Below, piece after piece: positions 54,002 to 62,233 of a stretch of 64,000 nucleotides of DNA. Position 1 is the first letter of the stretch. The number at the start of each line of letters is the position of its first letter. Both the position numbers and the translations under genes were made by a program. Source of the stretch: Candidatus Caldarchaeum subterraneum (GTDB lineage: Archaea; Thermoproteota; Nitrososphaeria_A; Caldarchaeales; Caldarchaeaceae); contig BA000048.1 in the NCBI GenBank assembly GCA_000270325.1, positions 614,800 through 678,799 of the forward strand, given 5' to 3'. A model generated the notes under the pieces. That model made no database searches. It saw only the letters and a program-made list of their open reading frames with translations, and was not told where the DNA came from.

Positions 54002-55027
54002 CTATTGTGCAAGTGGCTCAGGAGGCTCAGGCGGCTCCTCGAAGACCGTGGGCCACTCCACGGCGTTGCCTGCATCTCTCTCAGCCAGCTTTTTCTCTAT
54101 CTGTTGACGAAGCGGCTCAAGCCATGGGGGTAGAACAAGACGGGAGCCAAGTGTTTCACGCGGCTCGTCTACATCATAGCCGGGGCCCTGTGTCGCCAGC
54201 TCGAGTAGGTTTCCATCGGGGTCTCTGAAGTAGAGCGACTTGAACCAGAACCTGTCGACGATTCCTGAGTTACTCCAGCCAACCGAGTTGAGCCTCCGCA
54301 TCACAAGCCGCTGCGTCTCCTCCGACTCCACACACAAGGCTATGTGGTGAACCGAGCCACGGGCCACGTATCCATCCAAGTTCAGGGGGTCGACTATGCA
54401 GCGGAGATACACATCGCCATCCATGTTTAAAATACGCAGCACACCATTGGAAATCTCCACATCAACTATGTCGAGAAACTTCTCCAGAAACCTGCTGGTC
54501 AACCCTGGGTCGGATATGATGGGTGACGCGTGGTCAAACGCTGTGAGCCTCATGTCTTGAGAGATTGCCGTGGGCGTCGATGTCTTTTTGAAGAGTTCCT
54601 TGAGGTAGCCGGGGTCTGCTTCGGGATAGGATGTTGTCAGCTCGAGGAGGACGCCGTCGGGGTCGCGAAGATAAATGGATACGAGCCCGCCGTAAACATA
54701 GGGCCCTTTGGCGGCGATGTTTCGTTCCCTGAGAAAGTGGAACCACTTGGCCAAGGCCTCTGCGGAGCCAACCCTGTATGCGAGGTGATGCGGCGAACCG
54801 TATCCGGGATAGCCGCGCGGCAGCTCAGGCCATTCGAAGAATGTGATGGCGCTTCCCGTGGGCTTGTCCAAATTGGCGTAGAAGAGGTGGCGATGGTATA
54901 TGTCGTCCTGGTTTACGGAGAGCTTGACGCGGCGGAGGCCCAGCACCTCTGTATAGAAACGGTTGTTGACAAGGTAGCTTCCGGTGACGAGCGTGATGTG
55001 GTGCAGGCCCTTGACGAGGTTTTCCAC
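54002..55027 (-). CDS. Ring-cleaving extradiol-type dioxygenase (VOC superfamily)
   Basis: A 341-residue protein made of two VOC modules. Putative metal ligands are His in GLHHITLVTG and GSPHHLAYRV, His in GSVHHIALCVE, and Glu in DPDGVLLELTT / DPDGNLLELAT. Its length and order match the MhqO/YkcA-type ring-cleaving dioxygenases that act on hydroquinones. The C-terminal 40 residues are acidic and Pro-rich. Convergent with the DUF429 gene with no gap. Confidence 0.82.
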   Translation of the reverse strand: MENLVKGLHHITLVTGSYLVNNRFYTEVLGLRRVKLSVNQDDIYHRHLFYANLDKPTGSAITFFEWPELPRGYPGYGSPHHLAYRVGSAEALAKWFHFLRERNIAAKGPYVYGGLVSIYLRDPDGVLLELTTSYPEADPGYLKELFKKTSTPTAISQDMRLTAFDHASPIISDPGLTSRFLEKFLDIVDVEISNGVLRILNMDGDVYLRCIVDPLNLDGYVARGSVHHIALCVESEETQRLVMRRLNSVGWSNSGIVDRFWFKSLYFRDPDGNLLELATQGPGYDVDEPRETLGSRLVLPPWLEPLRQQIEKKLAERDAGNAVEWPTVFEEPPEPPEPLAQ

Positions 55028-55126
55028 GCAGAGGTTTAACCTGATGCCTGATTTTAAGCCTAAACCTTGGAATAAAAGCGGAAAAGGCCATGGTTAGGAG
55101 GCTTAGGTTGGAAATGGATGCAAGGC

Positions 55127-55423
55127 TTATTCTATTCTTGGTGCTTGGTATAGTGTTATCTCCATATCCTTTCCATTCAACAGAGAGCCAATCTCGCTAA
55201 CAGAAACCTCTTTCCTATTGTCTTGTCTTCCCTTTGAGACAGGGCGAAAACATCAACCCCACATCATCGTAAAGATCAGGCAGATTCTTGGGAAAACGTG
55301 TGTAATTATCGATTGGGGTGGCCGGGCATCAGCCCTTTCACCAACATCCTGCGCCAGACCACTCTCCTGAAGAAATAGGTTCAAGACTTCTTGAGGATAT
55401 TTAACCCGCTTGGCCTTGGACAT
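55127..55423 (-). pseudogene. Frameshifted small gene of unknown family
   Basis: The minus strand opens at ATG 55423 with MSKAKRVKYPQEVLNLFLQE, continues in a second frame as NYTRFPKNLPDLYDDVGLMF and ends in a third frame with EVSVSEIGSLLNGKDMEITL and a stop at 55127. Each piece looks coding, and together they make about 98 residues. At least two frameshifts separate them. A TATA-like CCTTAAGAG lies about 20 bases upstream of the ATG. Family not recognised. Confidence 0.5.
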
Positions 55424-55482
55424 AGCTGTCTAAACATCTCTTAAGGTTTTCAAAAGATGAGAAATCATGTATGACCACGGTT

Positions 55483-56064
55483 CTAAACCCATCCCCAGTG
55501 ACTCACCTCAACCATGGAGTCATCGTCAAAAGCCTTTCCAACAGAGTGTTGGGGCGGGGCGACGGTTACGTTGAACACCTTCTCCAACACTACGCCTTGG
55601 TATACCGCTACCGGCTTATCATAGCCGGCTACATGCATCTTCAACCTGGTTATGTTGAATACCCCCTCCTCAAGGTTCTTAAGCCTCAGCATGGCCCAGC
55701 CCCTGCCGCCGGCGTGGATGTCGCCACACCACTCCAGTATCTCCGCCACCACACGCCAGCAACCCCCCGTAGCCCTGAAGAGACATGTTGCCACAACACC
55801 GCCGGGCTGGAACCTACCCTCGCCATACCTAATCCAATAACCCATCATATCCACTACGTAGCCGTAGGTTCCCGGAGCTATCGAGAAGGCCGCATAGCCT
55901 GTTGCGTTTGTGACCGTGCTGACAGAGGCTGTATCGCTTAACTGGACGGTTACGGTGGCCCCGACTATAGGCCGGCCCGAGCTGCACTCGGTCACATAGA
56001 CGTAGGACTGACCCTCCTGACCCATAACAGGCAGAGCCATAAGAGCCGGAATAAGTCACCTCAT
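55483..56064 (-). CDS. Secreted carboxypeptidase-regulatory-like domain protein with a stop in its signal peptide
   Basis: The clear reading frame (56040-55483, 185 residues) contains a CarboxypepD_reg-like domain: YVYVTECSSGRPIVGATVTV and YAAFSIAPGTYGYVVDMMGY, then a beta-rich domain with several Cys (CLFRATGGCW, LEWCGDI). The start at 56040 gives only half a signal peptide. An ATG at 56064 in frame would give M-R-stop-LIPALMALPVMG, a normal signal peptide with TGA at codon three (56056-56058). A TATA-like CTTTTATCC sits about 31 bases before 56064. So the gene is either interrupted by a nonsense change or starts weakly at 56040. Confidence 0.55.
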
Positions 56065-56415
56065 CCAAAGGGATGTGGTGAGGGCTCTAAGGATAAAAGG
56101 GAATAAAAATCCGACCCCCTATCCGAGGCCGTTATAGCCATCGCCACATCCTTTGCTCGGCGGATGGTCATCGCCTAAGCTTGTGGAGCTGGTCAGCGGG
56201 CTTGATAGGGAGATGAGAGAGCTCTATGCGACGCAGCATACGATGCGTGGGACACAAGCCCTACAGCATAGATGCGTAAAGTGGGGTGAGGGGTTCTGTA
56301 GGGAGGTTCTCGGCATGGATAAAAGTGTCAGAAGAATCATATGCAGCACTAGTAAAAATGGCATGCATGATAACCCGCCTGAGATAAGGAAACGGAATAA
56401 TGAGATGGGTTCTGT
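56065..56415. other. Intergenic region, no convincing gene
   Basis: A plus-strand frame of 88 codons (56153-56419) exists, but it has no recognisable domain, no Shine-Dalgarno and odd composition. I see no RNA gene or repeat. The minus-strand TATA-like box for the downstream secreted protein lies at about 56091-56099. Confidence 0.35.
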
Positions 56416-58548
56416 TTAAAATATTTTTATTCTATTTGCGATAGAAGTGTACCACTCCATCCAAGGTTTAAAATCTTCCTTTTTTCCTTTACCTTCCCTT
56501 TCCCAAATTTCACCCGCCCTCATTACAGAATAATCGTAAAGTTCCTTTATTCCATAAACATTTGGAATACCATTAACCTCTTTTACTTGTATAGGAGTTT
56601 TATATCTCTCTTTATTAGAAAGAATAATTTGCCACATATTATTAGACAAAGAAATCATTATATCGCCATGTGCCCAATCCGGATGCCATCTACTATTCAT
56701 AAACACGTTATAAACACTTTCCCCCAAGCTTTCTGCAGCAAGCTGTGAGATTAACTTTCTATTTTCTTCATGTATATATTCACCATTGGGACGTTTAGGT
56801 TTATTTAAAACGCCAAACCTAAACCATAGCATAGCAATTTTATCATAATTACTTCCATATTTTAAAATATCCGGAACATAAATCTCGGACCAATATTTAT
56901 AGAGTTCATAACGGGGATGATCTGGCTCAGGTATATAAGTATTCCCTTCAATGTAAATCTTTTTTCTTTCAGGATTGTTAATATCTTCCCATACATAATC
57001 ATGGTTTATGCTACTATTTTCATTTATCATTATCTTAGTATTGTAAATTGCATTTTGTATAAATTCATTCTTAATCCCAGTAATAGATGGTCTAATCGGC
57101 CATAAGTATAGGGTGTCATTTACATTTATATCCCTAAAAAGGTAAAACTGAAAATCTGCATGGCTAACAATGCTATCAGCCAATTTTATCAATGCAACAT
57201 CTTCTCTTCCCATTAAATCCACAATTTCCTTCCCCGTTATAGGCAAAACTGTTTCGCCTTTTTCAAACCAATTTATTCTTGCCCTAACTCTAGGAATAAT
57301 AACTTCATCCAATACCCAAAATGCTCTTACTCTATCACTCGAATAATTCAAATATAAGGATAGATAATTGTTTATTATTCTAGCTGCTTGCAATGCCGCA
57401 CTATTAGCAAAAAACGGATATTTCTGTAGTTCGGGGATATTGTAAATCAAGTAAGGATAAAAATAGTATTTTGTCAAGTATTCTTTTGTCAAGTATTCTG
57501 CTGGTTCGGATAAATTGGCTAGAATGCTCGTTTCTCTGTTTAGTATTTCGGGATGCTGGGTAACCAAGGTTTGAAGGCTTGAAATGAAAGGAGCTAAGGA
57601 GCTTGTTTCAAATGGTTGTAAATTGTTTTTTGTTATGTTTAGCGCATATTTCACGATTGCTTTCCTAACCTCTTCGCCAACCCTGATGTTACCTGTGCTG
57701 ACCAAAGCGTCGAAAGCAATCTTAAACGTGTTTTCGGAATTTAAAGTGTCGAGAGATAGTGTGTATCCAAACAGGTAATCAGCCAAGTCTTTGGATTTCT
57801 CATACTCATCCCTTCTCAAAGGCATGCTAATAACTAGAGTTCTTTGTTCATCGCTTAACACTTCAGAGGCCTTTAACCCCTCTTTTGTAACAGCATCCCA
57901 GACGGCGTAATGGTCCACAGGCTTGGGATTCTCTATCCTGTAGCCACCTATGAAAACATTTTTTTCTGAGCCGCTACCCCTCAATGGAATCTCCAACGAA
58001 TAAGGGTAGATTATCTTTAGAGAAGCTGTGGTTACTTCGCTTCTGGGATTAAATTTTAGTCTAGCAGATAGATTCATGGATTCAGTGGAATAGGATTTTT
58101 GGAAACTGGCTTCATCCAGTTTAGCGTCATAAATTCTCTGTGTAACGGTGGCTGTATAGGTGCTGGTTTTTGTTGAAGTGGATGTTACGGTCTCTGTTTT
58201 AAACAAAGTTCTTTCACTTACTACAGTTTCTGTAGATGTCAAAGTAACTGTTGCTTCAGCCAGTTTTCTACCCATGAGATAACCTCCAACTCCACCAGCT
58301 AAAGCAGCACCCGCCGCTACACCAGCTACTTGCGCAGACGTTAAAGCCAAAAACTCTCTTCTTCCTATTTTAGCTGAAGAGTCGTATAGGTCTTGTGCCA
58401 ATTTTCTCAAATCCTCCATCCACCCATTCTCTTTTATGATGTCTACCTCAGTTAAACCCGTTAGAGCCTTACTCTTAGAGAGCCTCCTGTTGAAAGTGTC
58501 TGCGAAGAGCCTTCGGCCAAGCCCTCCCAGACCCTTCCCCACCTTCAA
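56416..58548 (-). CDS. Large anchored extracellular protein of unknown function, AT-rich
   Basis: A 710-residue protein with a cytoplasmic N-terminal segment (1-60), then KIGRREFLALTSAQ and a Gly/Ala-rich helix ending GGYLMG, then a Thr/Val stalk (TVTLTSTETVVS... STKTSTYTATVTQ) and about 570 extracellular residues. The anchor and stalk match those of the ABC binding proteins, but the body shows no binding-protein motif and no family is recognised. The DNA is visibly richer in A and T than its neighbours, suggesting acquisition. An in-frame 15-base tandem repeat sits at 57469-57498 (YLTKEYLTK). Last gene of an operon with 58569-58724 and 58732-59427. Confidence 0.65.
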   Translation of the reverse strand: MKVGKGLGGLGRRLFADTFNRRLSKSKALTGLTEVDIIKENGWMEDLRKLAQDLYDSSAKIGRREFLALTSAQVAGVAAGAALAGGVGGYLMGRKLAEATVTLTSTETVVSERTLFKTETVTSTSTKTSTYTATVTQRIYDAKLDEASFQKSYSTESMNLSARLKFNPRSEVTTASLKIIYPYSLEIPLRGSGSEKNVFIGGYRIENPKPVDHYAVWDAVTKEGLKASEVLSDEQRTLVISMPLRRDEYEKSKDLADYLFGYTLSLDTLNSENTFKIAFDALVSTGNIRVGEEVRKAIVKYALNITKNNLQPFETSSLAPFISSLQTLVTQHPEILNRETSILANLSEPAEYLTKEYLTKYYFYPYLIYNIPELQKYPFFANSAALQAARIINNYLSLYLNYSSDRVRAFWVLDEVIIPRVRARINWFEKGETVLPITGKEIVDLMGREDVALIKLADSIVSHADFQFYLFRDINVNDTLYLWPIRPSITGIKNEFIQNAIYNTKIMINENSSINHDYVWEDINNPERKKIYIEGNTYIPEPDHPRYELYKYWSEIYVPDILKYGSNYDKIAMLWFRFGVLNKPKRPNGEYIHEENRKLISQLAAESLGESVYNVFMNSRWHPDWAHGDIMISLSNNMWQIILSNKERYKTPIQVKEVNGIPNVYGIKELYDYSVMRAGEIWEREGKGKKEDFKPWMEWYTSIANRIKIF
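57469..57498. repeat. 15-base perfect tandem duplication inside the 710-residue protein gene
   Basis: TTTTGTCAAGTATTC occurs twice back to back, in frame, duplicating five residues of the protein (EYLTK). It looks recent because the copies are identical. Confidence 0.75.
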
Positions 58549-58568
58549 AAACAGAGAAACAAAGATTT

Positions 58569-58724
58569 TTAAGCCTTAAGAACGAGACTCCCTAGGTAGA
58601 AAACTGCATAAAAAAGGTCTTCAGCTAAGAGAAAACTCCTACCCTTAACAGAGTGGTAAAGGAGAGCCTCGAAGGCGGTAAACTCGCGATTGTAGATTAG
58701 GAACTGAGACTTGGCAAAAGTCAT
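58569..58724 (-). CDS. Small protein of 51 residues, unknown
   Basis: ATG 58724 to TAA 58569, beginning MTFAKSQFLIYNREF and ending FYLGSLVLKA. The Shine-Dalgarno GGAGGTG is perfect and touches the ATG. It lies eight bases after the stop of the membrane protein gene, and the 710-residue gene starts 20 bases further on. The tight spacing and strong ribosome site support a real gene in a three-gene operon. The C-terminal half is hydrophobic and aromatic, possibly membrane-associated. No family recognised. Confidence 0.55.
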   Translation of the reverse strand: MTFAKSQFLIYNREFTAFEALLYHSVKGRSFLLAEDLFYAVFYLGSLVLKA

Positions 58725-58731
58725 CACCTCC

Positions 58732-59427
58732 TTAAACTTGCTCACCTACCCTTGCAGCCAGCCTCGCGAAGATGAGGGTCATCACTCCTGCTACTAATAA
58801 ATAGATAAATGGTAAAGAACCCTGCCAACAAATACTGCCGTAAACGCATTTAGAAAAGAGTGTACTCCAAAAATCAACTTGGGCTGGAGTAGCGTGTTTA
58901 GGAAGTAGTGAATAGACTCTTGCAACAAGCAAGAAAAGAATTAACAATACGCCTCCCATTAAGTTAATCGACAACAGAACTTCAGCCAAACTGACCTTCT
59001 CCTCTGCCTTGACCCCCGTTGCAAGGGCGGCAATAGCCACATAAAACGCAAACCAGATGAAGAGGGTAAAGAAAACTAGAAATATGTTGGATCTTTGGTT
59101 CGTAGATAGGGTTTGGGCTGGGCCTAGTATAAAGAGAAGCCCTATAAACGCCTGTGACGAGAGCAGCATCGCGAGCACCTGTATCACTCCCTTGGGGTTT
59201 ATTGCAACGTAGCTAACCGAAACTGTAGAAATAACTACAATGAGCCTTAGAACAGCCCCCACCAGACCAGATAAAGCGTATAAATTTGCATCCTCCATTA
59301 CCAGTGAAGCCAATATATCTAACTCATTGATTTTGTTATGAAAACCCACATTTGTTATATAAGGTGTGAAGACTTGCACTGCATGTTGGCTGCGCAGTGC
59401 TAAATCTAACACGGAAGACGACTCCAA
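58732..59427 (-). CDS. Multi-helix membrane protein, unknown
   Basis: Up to 231 residues with about five to six transmembrane helices (near 50-75, 82-103, 117-140, 150-172, 200-222) and a non-membrane N-terminus. The start at 59427 is TTG; a GTG at 59412 fits the TATA-like TATTAAATATT (about 59440-59450, minus strand) better. First gene of the AT-rich operon leading to the 51- and 710-residue proteins. It has no recognisable transporter motif. Confidence 0.55.
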   Translation of the reverse strand: MESSSVLDLALRSQHAVQVFTPYITNVGFHNKINELDILASLVMEDANLYALSGLVGAVLRLIVVISTVSVSYVAINPKGVIQVLAMLLSSQAFIGLLFILGPAQTLSTNQRSNIFLVFFTLFIWFAFYVAIAALATGVKAEEKVSLAEVLLSINLMGGVLLILFLLVARVYSLLPKHATPAQVDFWSTLFSKCVYGSICWQGSLPFIYLLVAGVMTLIFARLAARVGEQV

Positions 59428-59739
59428 AAAAAATTAATATTTAATACCGTCGCAGCGATGCAAAAGGACACTTCCCCATGCCAGGGGGATGCAGGAGTTA
59501 TGGTCAAACTTAAAAGAAAAGGAAAATCGTCCACTCCATGAGTATGCAGCAGAAGCCCTCCTAAAAATGCGTATTCGCTAAAGCTTGTATTCCCCTTGAA
59601 TGGTGATACCAGCACATTACCGCTCGAATTGTAGACGTATACAAAAAACTGTCAATGAAAAGAGGATGGAAAGTTTTGTTATATATGAGTTTGCATGCCT
59701 TGATTAGAGATTTACCAAGTATACGCCTCCGTCTATATA

Positions 59740-59986
59740 CAACTAATGGTTTGATTAATCATTTTTTAGGATTACCAGGAACTGGAAAAACATCGATAGC
59801 AAGAGAGTTGGTTAAGAGAATAAGGGACAGGATCAAGCGGCTAAAGAGCTGTGTTAGAGAGGGGCCTATACAGGCGACTAGTTTAGCAGACTCGATAATA
59901 TATTGTATGATAACATTGTGTTGAAGATTGCGGAGAGGGGAGACAAGAAATATGCGACGCTGTGGTATAGGGGGAGGAAAAAATAA
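59740..59986 (+). pseudogene. Remnant of a P-loop ATPase/kinase
   Basis: A frame beginning upstream contains FLGLPGTGKTSIARELVKRI (Walker A) and then a short unrelated tail to a stop at about 59924. In another frame the sequence continues as SRLDNILYDNIVLKIAERGD and ...YATLWYRGRKK, stop at 59984-59986. The two pieces overlap in a region with stops and look like halves of one broken gene. No start codon convincingly belongs to it. Confidence 0.45.
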
Positions 59987-60033
59987 GTAAGAAGACTATG
60001 GTCTTCATGGAAGTTTTAGAAGTGATAGCCTTT

Positions 60034-60576
60034 TTAAAACCTTCTGAACCTGAGGATGAGCTCGCCGTCGGACAAGGTGAACTCGAAAGAGGATAGGTGT
60101 GCTATTTTTTCCCGGAGCGTGGGCGGCAAATAGATGCGGTTGTATCTGTCGGGCTCGAAGATGTATTTGACGTCGTCTATGATGACTGTTACCTCGTTTT
60201 TCTTTGCTTTTTTGAGAAGCTTCGCAGGTACGGTTATTCTGCCGTGTTGCTTAACCGTTCTGCCCAGCTTTTTCGCGACGGCGGCAGGGGCCGCGATGCT
60301 CAGTCCACCCGCTATAGAGGGGATGATGTAGACGACGTCTCCGTCCTTTATCTTGGTGTTGACGCCTTCGAGAAACCTGATGTCCTCGTTGTTGACGAAA
60401 ACGTTCACAAAGCTTCTTATCGCGCCGTTTTCGTTGAAAAGATGCTTCTGAAGCGCGGTGTAGCGGCTTACAAGCTTGTTTAGAACCTCTCCAACAGTCG
60501 AGCCGTCCAGCTCAACCATGTCCCTGCCATCGGCATACTGGCGAAGCGGGGTCGGAAGATACACCTTAACAGCCAT
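60034..60576 (-). CDS. CysO/MoaD-like ubiquitin-fold sulfur carrier with C-terminal AbrB-like tail
   Basis: A 180-residue protein. Residues 1-91 form a complete beta-grasp carrier ending IIPSIAGG (Gly90-Gly91). FVNVFVNNEDIRFLEG and IKDGDVVYIIPSIAGG closely resemble mycobacterial CysO. Unlike CysO it continues for 89 residues. The tail has two similar halves, GRITVPAKLLKKAK... and NRIYLPPTLREKIA..., which look like tandem swapped-hairpin (AbrB/SpoVT) units. The Gly-Gly must be exposed before it can be thiolated, and the JAMM peptidase encoded next door is the obvious processing enzyme. Shine-Dalgarno AAGGTGA precedes the ATG by about eight bases. Confidence 0.85.
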   Translation of the reverse strand: MAVKVYLPTPLRQYADGRDMVELDGSTVGEVLNKLVSRYTALQKHLFNENGAIRSFVNVFVNNEDIRFLEGVNTKIKDGDVVYIIPSIAGGLSIAAPAAVAKKLGRTVKQHGRITVPAKLLKKAKKNEVTVIIDDVKYIFEPDRYNRIYLPPTLREKIAHLSSFEFTLSDGELILRFRRF

Positions 60577-60630
60577 GTGTCTATCTCACCTTTTTACTGC
60601 TGTTCCATTAATATACATATCGTCTCATCT

Positions 60631-61053
60631 TTACTCGATGACGACTTCTTCTTGGATGAATTTTTTCTCGCCGTTGTTTTGGACGGCTCTCCAGCTGGTG
60701 TATTCGAGGACTTTTTCATGGTTTATGGAGAGTATGAGGTATGACCATGGGGGGAGTGCGTATTCGAGGTCGTAGGCTGAGGGGCGGGCGGCTACGTTTG
60801 GGTGGGAGTGGTAGACGCCCACGATAGTCATGCCTTTTTCCTCGGCTGTCTTCTCTGCGCGGTAGTACTCCATGGGGTCTATCCGGTACCTTACTCTCCT
60901 GTCCTGTTCGTGGATGTTTTGGACGGGGTAGATGTCGAGGACAAGCCGGTTGCCGAGGTCTCCGAACATGAGGCCCGCGGTCTCGTAGGGATAGCCTTCT
61001 ATGCATCTCTTGGCTATCTCCTCGAAAACCAGCCGCTTAACCACCAGCTTCAT
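60631..61053 (-). CDS. JAMM/MPN+ metallopeptidase (Mec/Rpn11-like)
   Basis: A 140-residue zinc isopeptidase. All JAMM residues are visible: Glu24 (YPYETAGLMFG), His82, His84, Ser92 and Asp95 in VYHSHPNVAARPSAYDLEY. In mycobacteria the homologue Mec+ frees cysteine from CysO-cysteine; in archaea JAMM proteases trim or remove small ubiquitin-like modifiers. Here it could do both: cut after Gly91 of the neighbouring precursor and release cysteine from the charged carrier. Its start overlaps the cysM-like stop by four bases. Confidence 0.9.
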   Translation of the reverse strand: MKLVVKRLVFEEIAKRCIEGYPYETAGLMFGDLGNRLVLDIYPVQNIHEQDRRVRYRIDPMEYYRAEKTAEEKGMTIVGVYHSHPNVAARPSAYDLEYALPPWSYLILSINHEKVLEYTSWRAVQNNGEKKFIQEEVVIE

Positions 61054-61958
61054 CTCCCCGAGTCACCGTAGCCGTCGGGCAGAACCACCACCACGACGCC
61101 TTCATCCAGCTCCTCCATCAGCTCAACAGCGGCCCTCAGAGCTGCTCCGCCAGAGTATCCTGAGAGAAGACCCTCGGACTGGGCGAGCCTTCGGCTGGTT
61201 TCCGCCGCGTCCTCTGTGCGGATGAAGTATCTGTTGTCGGCTATGTCTTCGCGGTATAGACTGGGTCTCAGGGCTGATGCCATGTGTTTGAGGCCCTCTA
61301 TACCGTGGAACTCGTCCTCCGGCTGCACCTCAACCACTTTTATCCGCGGGTTTTTCTCCTTTAGGAACGATGCCGTGCCCTGAAGAGTGCCTGAGGTGCC
61401 GACGCCTGCGACGAAGTGGGTGAGTTTGCCGCCTGTCTGCATCCAGACCTCGGGCCCCGTTGTCTCATAGTGTGCACGGGGGTTGGCTGGGTTGCTGTAC
61501 TGGTCTGCGTAGAAATATTTCTCGGGCTCCTGTTCATAGATTTCTCTGACTTTTCGGATGGCTCCGTCGATGCCTTCCAGCGCGTCGGTTAAGATGACCT
61601 GTGCGCCGAAGGCCTTCATTTTACGCAGCTTGATGGATGAGATGTTTGAGGGTGAAACCATGACGGCACGGTAGCCGAGCGAGGCGGCGAGCATGCTGTA
61701 GGACACCCCCATGTTGCCCGATGTCGCGTCGAGGATGCTTTTACCGGGGGAGAGGCGTCCGGACCTTATGCCGTCTAAGAGGATGCTGAGCGCGGGCCTA
61801 TCCTTCACTGAGCCCCCGGGGTTGAACATCTCACATTTGGCGTAGAGCTTGACGCCGGGTTTCTCGAAAGACCTAAGCCTGAGGAGAGGGGTTTTGCCCA
61901 CTAGATGCCACAGACCCTCCGACTCTGTTCGGAGAAGCTCCGCGCCTACCACCGTCAT
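61050..61958 (-). CDS. Cysteine synthase, CysM/CysK type (PLP)
   Basis: A 302-residue fold-type II PLP enzyme. The PLP Lys is Lys52 in NPGGSVKDRPA, the substrate loop is ATSGNMGVS, and the phosphate-binding loop GVGTSGTLQGT. The C-terminus stops at LPDGYGDSGR, shorter than mycobacterial CysM. The gene is coupled to the JAMM and CysO-like genes, so the likely reaction is O-phosphoserine (or O-acetylserine) plus CysO-thiocarboxylate giving a CysO-cysteine adduct. Mycobacterial CysM uses Arg220 for O-phosphoserine; the aligned residue here seems to be Lys (GIEGLKHM), by eye. Confidence 0.9.
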   Translation of the reverse strand: MTVVGAELLRTESEGLWHLVGKTPLLRLRSFEKPGVKLYAKCEMFNPGGSVKDRPALSILLDGIRSGRLSPGKSILDATSGNMGVSYSMLAASLGYRAVMVSPSNISSIKLRKMKAFGAQVILTDALEGIDGAIRKVREIYEQEPEKYFYADQYSNPANPRAHYETTGPEVWMQTGGKLTHFVAGVGTSGTLQGTASFLKEKNPRIKVVEVQPEDEFHGIEGLKHMASALRPSLYREDIADNRYFIRTEDAAETSRRLAQSEGLLSGYSGGAALRAAVELMEELDEGVVVVVLPDGYGDSGR

Positions 61959-61968
61959 ATTATGCCGC

Positions 61969-62184
61969 CTAAACCGTTGACTTCTCCTTCTTCTCCATCC
62001 ACTTCTTCTGAAACTCCTCCACAGCCCTCTCCGTCTCCCAACACCCGATCATCGCCTTCTCAGCCAGCCATGAGAGGAAAATGTTGCGGAGAACCTCGGC
62101 GTCACTGCTCCCCATCTTATTCCGCAGGAAGCTCACGCATTTGTACTGCTCGTCAGACAACGTTACCAGTATGTGCTTGACCAT
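61969..62184 (-). CDS. Small putative RHH-type regulator
   Basis: A 71-residue protein whose first strand HILVTLSDEQYKCV and helices SDAEVLRNIFLSWLAEKA resemble a ribbon-helix-helix (CopG/MetJ-like) fold. The C-terminus is a charged helix (TERAVEEFQKKWMEKK). It is the first gene of the cysM-JAMM-cysO operon, 10 bases before cysM, and its ATG is about 24 bases from a TATA-like GTATAATAA. An autoregulator of the operon is the natural guess. Confidence 0.6.
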   Translation of the reverse strand: MVKHILVTLSDEQYKCVSFLRNKMGSSDAEVLRNIFLSWLAEKAMIGCWETERAVEEFQKKWMEKKEKSTV

Positions 62185-62202
62185 GGGCTACCACTTATTG
62201 CG

Positions 62203-62214
62203 GTATTATTATAC
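62203..62214 (-). promoter_or_regulatory. TATA-like promoter of the RHH-cysM-JAMM-cysO operon
   Basis: The minus strand reads TGTATAATAATAC, centred about 24 bases before the ATG at 62184, fitting a leaderless transcript for the whole operon. Confidence 0.5.
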
Positions 62215-62233
62215 ACTTAGCAGCATTTAAAAC

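Noticed and set aside
55090..55200. Plus-strand 36-codon frame that looks like a signal peptide
   Set aside because: It is antisense to the better-supported three-frame relic at 55127-55423 and ends without a mature domain.
56153..56419. 88-codon plus-strand frame
   Set aside because: No ribosome site, no domain, and a composition unlike neighbouring genes; not defended as a gene.
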